From assembly GCA_948528155.1 (NCBI GenBank), contig CAOSZT010000059.1, positions 1 to 12,316 of the forward strand: DNA of 12,316 bases, read 5' to 3'. Both the position numbers and the translations under genes were made by a program. Positions 5,959 to 12,316 of this stretch are shown here, piece after piece. Each line of letters begins with the position of its first letter. Within the stretch, counting starts at the first letter, position 1. The notes beneath the pieces were generated by a model, which worked only from the letters and a program-made list of their open reading frames with translations, did not search any database and was not told the origin of the DNA. This stretch comes from an uncultured Clostridia bacterium (GTDB lineage Bacteria; Bacillota; Clostridia; TANB77; CAG-508).

Positions 5959-6558
5959 TTAAAAATAGTTTAAAGGATTAGCATAATTACCATTAATTCT
6001 AAAACCGCAAATGGAGATGACATCCAGTTGAGGCACCATTTGTTGGCTTTCCAGTACTATCAGAATAAGGATTTCCAGGTACTCCATAAACATATTTTGG
6101 TCCAACATGTCCGAATTACTTGACCTTGTTTAACACAATCTCCAACATTTACTATAAAATCAGGAGACACATGACAGTAGGTTATTTTATAATTCTCAAA
6201 TGAAAGGGTTATTGTGAAGCCGACCAGCTCCTAAAAAAGAACGAAATGTAATTTCACCATCATGAATTGCAATCAATTTTGTACCTTCAGGTGCAGGTAT
6301 GTCTGTTCCATAATGAAAACTTGAAGCACCTCCTGTAGGGGCTTTTCTTTTTCCAAAAGGTGAACTTATTTGTGTATAACCAGGAATTGGCCATATAAAA
6401 CCAAAGTTATTTGGATTAAAGTTTAATATTTCTTTTTCTGTAGTATTGTAGGAGTAGTTTCCGCTATGTATTAAAGGTATAAATATAATGGAAATTAAAA
6501 TTGAAAATAAAATTAAAAAGAAAAAAAGTTTCTGAAATAAATTTAAAATGTTAATCAC
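5959..6558 (-). CDS. M23 family metallopeptidase in four frame segments (three +1 shifts, each at CGG)
   Basis: Read across three single-base skips this gives a 198-aa protein. It has an N-terminal hydrophobic anchor (about residues 11-30), a short linker, and a full M23 (LytM/lysostaphin-like) domain. Visible hallmarks are FIWPIPGYTQISSPFGKR, the first zinc pair His82 and Asp86 (FHYGTDIPAPEGT), GAGGFTITL after shift one, ITYCHVSP, VIGHVGP after shift two, GCHLHL (His180, His182), and GFRINGNYANPLNYF to the stop after shift three. The family hydrolyses peptidoglycan peptide cross-links outside the membrane. Unshifted reading ends at 6196. The start is odd: after AAAGGAAGTG the only in-frame choices are GTG at 6558 (too close to the ribosome site) or ATT at 6549; no ATG lies between promoter and domain. 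It is either a pseudogene or a recoded gene. Confidence 0.8.
6005..6007 (-). other. +1 frame break 3 of the M23 gene, at CGG
   Basis: Old frame: CAT TTG CGG TTT TAG. Dropping C gives CAT TTG GGT TTT AGA ATT AAT, i.e. H-L-G-F-R-I-N, which runs on to NPLNYF and a stop at 5959-5961. The shift must lie between the conserved HLH motif and the TAG two codons after CGG, so its position is fixed to within about three codons. Confidence 0.75.
6111..6113 (-). other. +1 frame break 2 of the M23 gene, at CGG
   Basis: Old frame: CAA GTA ATT CGG ACA. Dropping C gives ATT GGA CAT GTT GGA, i.e. I-G-H-V-G, the usual M23 VIGxVG turn. The new frame has a TAA overlapping GTA-ATT just upstream, so the shift can only happen at ATT or CGG or later; similarity puts it at CGG. 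Confidence 0.75.
6220..6222 (-). other. +1 frame break 1 of the M23 gene, at CGG
   Basis: Old frame: GCT GGT CGG CTT CAC, ending at TGA eight codons later. Dropping C gives GCT GGT GGC TTC ACA, i.e. A-G-G-F-T, the family's GxGGxG-type loop, and stays open to the next shift site. Confidence 0.75.
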
Positions 6559-6581
6559 TTCCTTTATGTAGATTATTTTAT

Positions 6582-6610
6582 AATATAACATAAATTTTGA
6601 TTTAAAACAA
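6582..6610 (-). promoter_or_regulatory. promoter of the M23 peptidase gene
   Basis: On the minus strand, -35 TTGTTT (complement of 6605-6610), a 17-base spacer, -10 TATATT (complement of 6582-6587). Transcription would start near 6575, leaving a leader of about 17 bases before GTG 6558. This argues against the in-frame ATG codons farther upstream being the start. Confidence 0.55.
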
Positions 6611-6700
6611 GTAGAAAATAAAAAAATATTACAATCACTTGTTTTGAATAATAAATCTAATATTTGGAACAATAAATAACAAAAAAATAACAAAAAACAG

Positions 6701-6729
6701 TTGATATTTTTAATAATTTAATATAAAAT
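6701..6729 (+). promoter_or_regulatory. promoter of the HD-secD-secF block
   Basis: -35 TTGATA at 6701-6706, a 17-base spacer, -10 TAAAAT at 6724-6729, 26 bases before the HD gene. It is divergent from the M23 promoter in the same intergenic region. Confidence 0.65.
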
Positions 6730-6754
6730 CTAAAAGGACAAAAGGAGGAAACAA

Positions 6755-7414
6755 ATGATAACAGTAAAAGAAGTTAGAGAAAATCTGGAAGTAGATGCTT
6801 TAATACGAGGTGCACAAAAGCAGTTGAACGCCTTAGGTTATACAGAACATGGACATCGACATATATCAATAGTATCTAAAAGAGCAGGTGATATTTTAGA
6901 AAAATTAGGATATCCAGAAAGAACTGTAGAACTTGCAAGAATTGCAGGATATTTGCATGATATAGGAAACTGTATAAATAGAGTAGATCATGCACATAGT
7001 GGGGCAATTCTAGCCTATAATATTTTAAAAGAAATAGGAATGCCAGTAGATGAAAGAACAGAAATAATGATAGCAATAGGAAATCATGATGAAGGTACAG
7101 GGACAGCAGTAAGTGATATATCAGCAGCTTTAATATTAGCAGATAAATCAGATGTACATAGAGAAAGAGTTATAAATCAGCATTTATCTACATTTGATAT
7201 ACATGATAGGGTTAATTATGCAGTAACAAATGCAAATTTGAGTTTAAAAGAAAAAGAAAGAAAAATAATTTTGGATTTGAATATTGATACAGAAATATGC
7301 CCAGTTCTAGATTATTTTGAGATATTTATGGATAGAACAATGATGAGTAAAGGTGCAGCTAAATTTTTAAAAATATGGTTTGAATTAATAATAAATGATA
7401 CAAGATTATTATAA
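6755..7414 (+). CDS. HD domain phosphohydrolase
   Basis: 219 aa, soluble. HD-superfamily metal ligands are visible in order: His36 region (EHGHRHIS), the His68-Asp69 pair in AGYLHDIGNC, a further His-Asp at 111-112 in IGNHDEGTG, and Asp130 in ILADKSDVHRER. Such proteins hydrolyse phosphate esters, often nucleotides, with a di- or mononuclear metal site; the substrate here is not known. The start ATG follows AAAGGAGGAAACA, a near-perfect ribosome site. The secD start is 16 bases after its stop, so the two are co-transcribed. An HD gene directly upstream of secD is an arrangement I associate with Clostridia. The last 40 residues are outside the recognisable HD core. Confidence 0.88.
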   Translation: MITVKEVRENLEVDALIRGAQKQLNALGYTEHGHRHISIVSKRAGDILEKLGYPERTVELARIAGYLHDIGNCINRVDHAHSGAILAYNILKEIGMPVDERTEIMIAIGNHDEGTGTAVSDISAALILADKSDVHRERVINQHLSTFDIHDRVNYAVTNANLSLKEKERKIILDLNIDTEICPVLDYFEIFMDRTMMSKGAAKFLKIWFELIINDTRLL

Positions 7415-7429
7415 TATGGAGGGAATAAG

Positions 7430-8932
7430 ATGAAAGAAGGAAATAATAAAATAAATAATGGAAAAATGATAAAAGCAGTTAAAATAGCAACTATAATGTT
7501 ACTAATTATATTAGTTACAATGATAAGTTTTTTTGGTATTTACACACAAAATAAAGGACAAGTTAGTAATAATGTAAAAGACTATTCATATGCTTTAGGA
7601 TTGAAAGGATCAAGAAATATAAAATTAAAAGTAAATAGTGGAACTAAAGAGGCTATAAAAGATAGTGAAGGAAATATTATAGAAACAGCAACTGATGAAG
7701 AAATTGAGAAAAATGGATATGTAAAAGAGCAAGTTCCTAATAATAGTGATGATGTAAAAACAGAAGCATATTATAAAGAAGCTAAAGATATTATTGAAAA
7801 AAGATTAAAAAAATTAGGTGTTGAAGACTATATTTTAAGTGTAAATGAAAAAACAGGTGATATTTTTATAGAAATAGCAGAAAATACTAATACTGATTCA
7901 GTAGTTGGAAATTTGAACACAATTGGAAAGTTTGAAATTACTGATAATGATACAAAAGAGGTATTATTAGATAATAGTAATATAAAATCTTCTAGTGTAT
8001 TGTATGGAACAACAGCAACTGGAACATCTGTATACTTAGAAATTGAATTTAATAAAGACGGAAGAAAGAAACTAGAAGAAATAAGTAAAAAATATGTAAA
8101 ATTAGAAGATAATAATACAACAAATAATGTAAGTACTGAAAATAATACTGAAGAAACAACAAACACAGAAACAACAAATACAGAGGCTACAAATGAAACT
8201 GAAGAAACAACTTCAACTGAAAAGAAAATTGTAATGAAAGTTGATGATACTGAAATAATGACAACCAGTTTTGATGAGACAATAACAACAGGAAAAATAC
8301 AATTAACAGTAGGAACAGCCTCAACAGATACTTCAACTTTACAAGATTATATTACACAAGCTAGAAATATCTCAGTAGTTTTAGACAGTGGAAAATTACC
8401 AATAAAATATGATATAGAAAAAAATCAATACATTTTAGCTACTGAAGCAGAAAATAATGAATTAGCTATTGGAATTATAGTAGTAACAGTAATTATGGCA
8501 ATTGCAATAATATTTTTAGTTGTTAAATTTAAGATAAAAGGAATATTGGCAGGAGCTTCATATATAGGATTAACTTCTGTGTATTTAATATTAATTAGAT
8601 ATGCAAATGTATTAATATCAGTAGAATCAATATTTGGGGTAATTATAATGTTAATTTTAAATTATATATTTACATTTATGATTTTAAAAAATATAGAAAA
8701 TAAAATTAAATATATAAAAGAAAATGTGGTAAATAAGGCAATATTAGAAACATATTCAAAGTTCTTTATAAGAATAGTACCAATCTGTATAATGGTAATT
8801 ACATTTTGTTTTATAAAATGGATACCTATAAGTAGTTTTGGAATGATTTCATTTTGGGGATTAGTTTTAATCGCAGTTTATAATGCAGTTATTACAAGAA
8901 CTTTATTACAAATAAATGTAAATGAAAAATAA
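7430..8932 (+). CDS. secD: protein translocase subunit SecD (divergent)
   Basis: 500 aa. SecD works with SecF in the membrane, using proton flow to pull secreted proteins out of the Sec channel. TM1 is at about residues 18-38. YALGLKGSRNIKLKV (about 53-67) matches the SecD GLDLxGG start but is degraded. The external P1 domain includes the EAKDIIEKRLKKLGVEDYIL helix and the GKFEITD and ARNISVVLDSGKLP segments typical of SecD. Five hydrophobic segments follow from about residue 343 (NELAIGIIVVTVIMAIAIIF onward). About residues 228-266 form a low-complexity insert of Asn, Thr and Glu inside the external domain. The start follows GGAGGG (7418-7423). The C-terminal membrane domain lacks some motifs I expect in SecD, so proton-coupling residues should be compared. 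Confidence 0.85.
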   Translation: MKEGNNKINNGKMIKAVKIATIMLLIILVTMISFFGIYTQNKGQVSNNVKDYSYALGLKGSRNIKLKVNSGTKEAIKDSEGNIIETATDEEIEKNGYVKEQVPNNSDDVKTEAYYKEAKDIIEKRLKKLGVEDYILSVNEKTGDIFIEIAENTNTDSVVGNLNTIGKFEITDNDTKEVLLDNSNIKSSSVLYGTTATGTSVYLEIEFNKDGRKKLEEISKKYVKLEDNNTTNNVSTENNTEETTNTETTNTEATNETEETTSTEKKIVMKVDDTEIMTTSFDETITTGKIQLTVGTASTDTSTLQDYITQARNISVVLDSGKLPIKYDIEKNQYILATEAENNELAIGIIVVTVIMAIAIIFLVVKFKIKGILAGASYIGLTSVYLILIRYANVLISVESIFGVIIMLILNYIFTFMILKNIENKIKYIKENVVNKAILETYSKFFIRIVPICIMVITFCFIKWIPISSFGMISFWGLVLIAVYNAVITRTLLQINVNEK

Positions 8933-8946
8933 GGTTATGGAAAGGA

Positions 8947-9612
8947 ATGTTAAAAAATATGAAACAAAAAGAAATGAAAATCATAGTTGCAGTAATAGCT
9001 ATAATATTATTAGTAGGTGCAATAATTATATTCACTAAAGGATTATCTTTTGATCTAATGTATAAAGATAGTAAAAGAGTTGAATTAAATTTAGGTAAAA
9101 CATTTGAAGAAAAAGACATAAAACAAATAACAAATGAGGTGTTTGGTAAACAACAAGTAATAATTGAGCCGATAGAGGTATATAGAGATGCTGTAAGTAT
9201 TACAACAACTGATATTAGTGAAGAACAAAAGACAAATTTATTAACAAAAATTAATGAAAAATATGAAATAGAATTGTCAGCAGATAATATAACTATAGAA
9301 GAAATTCCAAATGTAAGAGGCAGAGATATTATAAAACCTTATATTATTCCTTTTGTAGTTGTTACAATAATTATTTTAGGATATTTAGTTATTAGATATA
9401 ATAAACTTAACTTGTTAGAAGTATTAACACAGTCTATAGGTGTTATTGTCTTATCACAATTATTACTACTTGCTATTATGGCAATTACTAGAATTCCTGT
9501 AGGTGCTTTTACAATTCCTATTATTTTAATTGTTTATTTGTTTTCTACTTTTATTTGTACATGTAAATTTGAGAAAGATTTAGAAAAGAGTTTAAATAGT
9601 AAAGAAAAATAA
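8947..9612 (+). CDS. secF: SecF-like protein export subunit, short
   Basis: 221 aa, about 70 residues shorter than a typical SecF. TM1 is at about residues 10-30, followed by GLSFDLMYKDSKRVELNLGK, which corresponds to the GxxFGIDFxGGT start of SecF but with the double glycine lost. A periplasmic-type domain follows with FGKQQVIIEP and ISEEQKTNLLTKINEKYEIE. After VRGRDIIKP there appear to be only three further membrane segments rather than five. The partner secD is 14 bases upstream, so the pair is translated together. Two starts are possible: ATG 8947 directly against AAAGGA, or ATG 8959 twelve bases from it; 8947 is used here. Placement and order support SecF despite the divergence. Confidence 0.75.
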   Translation: MLKNMKQKEMKIIVAVIAIILLVGAIIIFTKGLSFDLMYKDSKRVELNLGKTFEEKDIKQITNEVFGKQQVIIEPIEVYRDAVSITTTDISEEQKTNLLTKINEKYEIELSADNITIEEIPNVRGRDIIKPYIIPFVVVTIIILGYLVIRYNKLNLLEVLTQSIGVIVLSQLLLLAIMAITRIPVGAFTIPIILIVYLFSTFICTCKFEKDLEKSLNSKEK

Positions 9613-9650
9613 AAAATATCCAAATAGATTTTTCTATTTGGATATTTTTT
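9611..9650. terminator. strong bidirectional terminator after secF
   Basis: Perfect 18-bp stem: 9611-9628 (AAAAAATATCCAAATAGA) with 9633-9650, TTTT loop. The A-run and T-run at its ends make it work on either strand. It overlaps the secF stop codon. Confidence 0.9.
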
Positions 9651-9708
9651 ATTACACTTATCCAAAATATTTCCAGAACAACTATTGTAACTTTGAAAAA
9701 CAAATTTA

Positions 9709-9737
9709 TTGCTAAAATTTTAAAATTAATGTATAAT
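9709..9737 (+). promoter_or_regulatory. promoter of the metallopeptidase gene
   Basis: -35 TTGCTA at 9709-9714, a 17-base spacer, -10 TATAAT at 9732-9737, 56 bases before the ATG. Confidence 0.65.
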
Positions 9738-9793
9738 ATAAATTAGAAAAAAATCATAAATACTTAACAAATGTTAAAACTTAGGAGAAAAAT

Positions 9794-11140
9794 ATGAGAA
9801 GTAAAATAATAAATGTAATAACTTGGATAATTATTATAATAATGCTATTTATAGCCTTTAATTTTTATAAAAGTAATAATTTTAATGAATTTATAAAAAG
9901 TGAAATGAATTTGAATACATCAGAATTTAAAAGAGATAAAGAAGTAAAATATTCAAAAACAAATAGTTATAAAATTACATCAAATGTTGAAAATGATGCA
10001 ACATTTTATAAAAAAGTAAAGGTTAATAAAAACACACCATATAAAGTAAAATGTAAGGTAAAAACAGAAAATATATTACCAGAAAATGATATTTCAGGTA
10101 TAGGTGCACAAATTTCAATAATAGGTACAACAGAAAAGTCAGTCGCAATAACTGGCACACAAGATTGGCAAGAAATTGAAATGATTTTTAATTCCAAAAA
10201 TAGAGAAGAAGTTGATATAGGTTTTAGATTAGGTGGATATTTAGGTAAATGTACAGGAACAGCTTGGTTTTCTGACTTCTCATTAGAAGAAGGAAAAGCA
10301 ACAGAGGGAAAAAATTGGAAATTTGCTTGTTTTATTTTTGAAAAAACAGATGTAATAGTTGATGGAAAAAGTGTAAAATTATCTATGACAGATAATGATA
10401 TATCAGATATAAGAGATACTATTAATAGATTTGAAAAAACAGTAAGTGAATTATCTCAAAATAAAATGACAGCTAATTGTGATACATATAGAATTAGTGA
10501 TCCAATAAATAAACTTACATATGATGAAGAGTTTGGCTATTTTGTAGCTAGTGAAGATGTAGAAAATAGTATAAAAGATATTGTTATGCAAAATGATTAT
10601 GACCATATTTTTGCTATTATTAGATTAGGAAATGAAGAACATAAAAATGACATTCAAATTAATGATTGGATTGGTCTTGGATCAATGGACTATTATGGAA
10701 TAGGTTATTCTAATATTAGACTACCAAATTCTTCAAGAAGTTATATGTATAGATATAATACAAAAATTAATACTTTTCCAGAAGAGGTTTTTTTACATGA
10801 ATTTTTGCATTCTTTAGAAAGAACTGCTGAAGAATATGGATACTCTATTCCTGCTTTACATGATAATGAGAAGTATAATTATAAAAGCCAAAGTTTGACT
10901 GGTTTAAAAGACTGGTATGAAGTGTATATGAACAAACAGATTAAGTCTTCTAATGGATTTATTGGTTTACCAAATCAAGTCTATACATTAAAACCAGCTA
11001 AAAATTCAGACTTTAAATATTCATATATTATTAATGAATTTCATGAACCTCAAAATTTTATTGAAGAAATAAATCAATTATTTAAAAATATTGTAAATAA
11101 TGTTAGAGCCATTTCACAAAAAATGGGAGTAGGACAGTAG
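9794..11140 (+). CDS. secreted or membrane-anchored HEXXH zinc metallopeptidase with carbohydrate-binding-like N-terminus
   Basis: 448 aa. A hydrophobic helix at residues 7-23 (VITWIIIIIMLFIAFNF) serves as signal anchor; no lipobox cysteine is seen. Residues about 40-170 look like a jelly-roll module of the CBM4/9 kind: YKITSNVENDATFYKKVKV, an exposed-edge stretch TGTQDWQEIEMIF and the closing GTAWFSDFSLEEG. The C-terminal half carries EVFLHEFLHSLE, with zinc ligands His335 and His339 and catalytic Glu336. The third ligand is not obvious; His356 (ALHDNEK) or Glu342 are candidates. No metzincin or thermolysin signature fits, so I do not name a peptidase family. The ribosome site TTAGGAG precedes the ATG. 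It is 49 bases upstream of queA but has its own promoter. Role is unknown; cell-surface proteolysis is inferred. Confidence 0.7.
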   Translation: MRSKIINVITWIIIIIMLFIAFNFYKSNNFNEFIKSEMNLNTSEFKRDKEVKYSKTNSYKITSNVENDATFYKKVKVNKNTPYKVKCKVKTENILPENDISGIGAQISIIGTTEKSVAITGTQDWQEIEMIFNSKNREEVDIGFRLGGYLGKCTGTAWFSDFSLEEGKATEGKNWKFACFIFEKTDVIVDGKSVKLSMTDNDISDIRDTINRFEKTVSELSQNKMTANCDTYRISDPINKLTYDEEFGYFVASEDVENSIKDIVMQNDYDHIFAIIRLGNEEHKNDIQINDWIGLGSMDYYGIGYSNIRLPNSSRSYMYRYNTKINTFPEEVFLHEFLHSLERTAEEYGYSIPALHDNEKYNYKSQSLTGLKDWYEVYMNKQIKSSNGFIGLPNQVYTLKPAKNSDFKYSYIINEFHEPQNFIEEINQLFKNIVNNVRAISQKMGVGQ

Positions 11141-11189
11141 AAAGCCATCAAATATATAATAATTAAAAATGATTTAGATAGGAGTAACA

Positions 11190-12215
11190 ATGAAAGTTGT
11201 AGATTTTAATTATAATTTACCTGAAGAGTTGATTGCACAAGTGCCTTTAGAGAAAAGAGATAACTCAAGGTTAATGGTTTTGGGTAAACAAAAAAATAGT
11301 ATAGAACATAGAAATTTTAGAGAAATTATAAATTATTTAGAACCAGGAGATTGTTTAGTTAGAAATAATACCAAGGTCATTCCAGCAAGAATATATGGAA
11401 AAAAAGAAACAGGTGCTAGTGTTGAATTTTTGTTACTAAAAAATATTAATGGAGATATTTGGGAGTGTATTGTTAGACCAGGAAATAAATTACATATTGG
11501 TACAAAAGTTATATTTGGAGAAGGTTTATTAAATGCCGAAATTTTAGAAATAATGGAAGGTGGCACTAGAAAAGTTATTTTTAGTTATAATGGAATTTTT
11601 AATGAAATTTTAGACAAAATTGGATTAATGCCATTACCTCCATATATTCATGAAGAATTAAAAGAAAAAGATAGATACCAGACTGTGTATGCAAAATATG
11701 AAGGGTCTGCTGCAGCACCAACAGCTGGATTACATTTTACACCAGAATTATTAGAAGGAATAAATCAAAAGGGAATACAAATTGCAAATGTTACATTACA
11801 TGTTGGAATTGGTACTTTTAGACCTGTTAAAGAAGATACTGTTGAAGAACATAAAATGCATTCAGAACATTTTTATATAAAAAAAGAGGATTGTGATAAA
11901 ATAAACAATGCGAAAAAAAATGGAAAAAGGGTAATTGCTATTGGTACTACTTCATGCAGAGTACTAGAAACTATTGCAGATGAAACAACAGGCCTTGTTA
12001 AACCACAGGAAAGTGATACTCAAATTTTCATTTATCCAGGTTATAAATTTAAGTGTATAGATGGTTTAATTACTAATTTCCATTTACCACAATCTACATT
12101 ATTAATGCTTATTTGTGCTTTAGCAGGTAAAGAGTTTGTCATGAATGCATATAAAGAAGCAGTCAAAGAAAAGTATAGATTTTTTAGCTTTGGGGATGCA
12201 ATGTTCATTAATTAA
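11190..12215 (+). CDS. queA: S-adenosylmethionine:tRNA ribosyltransferase-isomerase QueA
   Basis: 341 aa, the usual length. QueA transfers and isomerises the ribosyl part of SAM onto preQ1 in tRNA (Asp, Asn, His, Tyr), giving epoxyqueuosine, the second-to-last step of queuosine synthesis. Family blocks: FNYNLPEELIAQVPLEKRDN and SRLMVL at the start, DCLVRNNTKVIPARIYG, GLMPLPPYI, RYQTVYAKYEGSAAAPTAGL with HFTPELL next, LHVGIGTFRPV, VIAIGTTSCRVLE, and GLITNFHLPQSTLLML near the end. All are present, so it should be functional. The ribosome site TAGGAG is eight bases before the ATG. queA is usually near secD/secF and yajC in Clostridia, which fits this neighbourhood; tgt is not the next gene here. 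Confidence 0.98.
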   Translation: MKVVDFNYNLPEELIAQVPLEKRDNSRLMVLGKQKNSIEHRNFREIINYLEPGDCLVRNNTKVIPARIYGKKETGASVEFLLLKNINGDIWECIVRPGNKLHIGTKVIFGEGLLNAEILEIMEGGTRKVIFSYNGIFNEILDKIGLMPLPPYIHEELKEKDRYQTVYAKYEGSAAAPTAGLHFTPELLEGINQKGIQIANVTLHVGIGTFRPVKEDTVEEHKMHSEHFYIKKEDCDKINNAKKNGKRVIAIGTTSCRVLETIADETTGLVKPQESDTQIFIYPGYKFKCIDGLITNFHLPQSTLLMLICALAGKEFVMNAYKEAVKEKYRFFSFGDAMFIN

Positions 12216-12260
12216 TTATTTTATGTTTGTTTTTTGAAAATTATAAATAGGAGTTTGAAA

Positions 12261-12316
12261 ATGAAAGAAATACAAATGAAAAATGAAGAAAAAAATTCTA
12301 TTTTTAATAAAATAAA
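12261..12316 (+). CDS. start of an unidentified gene, cut by the window edge
   Basis: ATG at 12261 follows ATAGGAG (12247-12253) at good spacing, 45 bases after the queA stop. The visible 18 codons (MKEIQMKNEEKNSIFNKI) are charged and hydrophilic and do not match the start of Tgt. No product can be given. Confidence 0.5.
   Translation, partial: MKEIQMKNEEKNSIFNKI

Noticed and set aside
5739..5981. 80-codon plus-strand frame overlapping the CD1247-like gene
   Set aside because: It is an out-of-frame reading of a gene with clear zinc-ribbon motifs, has no ribosome site and runs through the terminator.
6196..6693. Long upstream extension of the M23 gene to ATG 6693
   Set aside because: The extension is low-complexity hydrophobic sequence lying upstream of and across the predicted promoter, with no ribosome site at its start.
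1..12316. tRNA or rRNA genes, CRISPR arrays, known riboswitches
   Set aside because: No cloverleaf with a GTTCRA-type arm, no spaced direct repeats and no recognisable riboswitch core was seen. The AT-rich leaders are short and plain.

Overview
The window is very AT-rich DNA. Codons are strongly A/T-ending, Arg is almost always AGA, ribosome binding sites are GGAGG-type, and promoters are plain sigma-A type with 16-18 bp spacers. Gene content (efp next to an M24 peptidase and a CD1247-like zinc-ribbon protein, an HD hydrolase upstream of secD/secF, queA nearby, yqeG, rpmE) points to a low-GC Firmicute of the class Clostridia, probably an uncultured gut-type lineage. The species cannot be told from the sequence.

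Layout. 1-345: 5' part of an ISNCY/IS1202-like transposase on the minus strand, running off the left edge. 378-963: a small membrane protein and rpmE, each with a promoter, then a terminator. 1009-1992: an accessory, decayed stretch with a 32-codon remnant of the C-terminus of a DNA/RNA non-specific endonuclease and a disrupted gene whose 3' part resembles tandem DUF3006 domains. 1993-2393: mostly non-coding, ending in a good promoter. 2394-5896: plus-strand block yqeG, prepilin peptidase (A24), Xaa-Pro peptidase (M24), efp and a CD1247-like protein, closed by a terminator. 5959-6558: a minus-strand M23 metallopeptidase broken into four frame segments. 6755-9612: HD hydrolase, secD, secF, closed by an 18-bp-stem terminator. 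9794-11140: a membrane-anchored or secreted HEXXH metallopeptidase with a carbohydrate-binding-like N-terminus. 11190-12215: queA. 12261-end: the start of another gene.

Most unusual observation. The two minus-strand genes contain four +1 frame breaks (one in the transposase, three in the M23 peptidase). At all four, the last codon in the old frame is CGG. Skipping its C gives GGN (Gly), which restores the family sequence and falls at glycines I expect from family patterns. I found no in-frame CGG in any intact gene here, although CGT, CGA and CGC occur. This fits CGG being an unread (unassigned) or very slowly read codon at which ribosomes slip +1. The simpler alternatives are repeated single-C insertions before GG in decaying genes, or sequencing error. 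Deciding between them needs the rest of the genome, its tRNA set and proteomics.

How the genes fit together. The core blocks are housekeeping: translation (L31, EF-P, queuosine synthesis by QueA), protein export (SecD/SecF) and peptide turnover (M24). The M23 enzyme would act on peptidoglycan outside the membrane. The left third is an insertion/decay zone.
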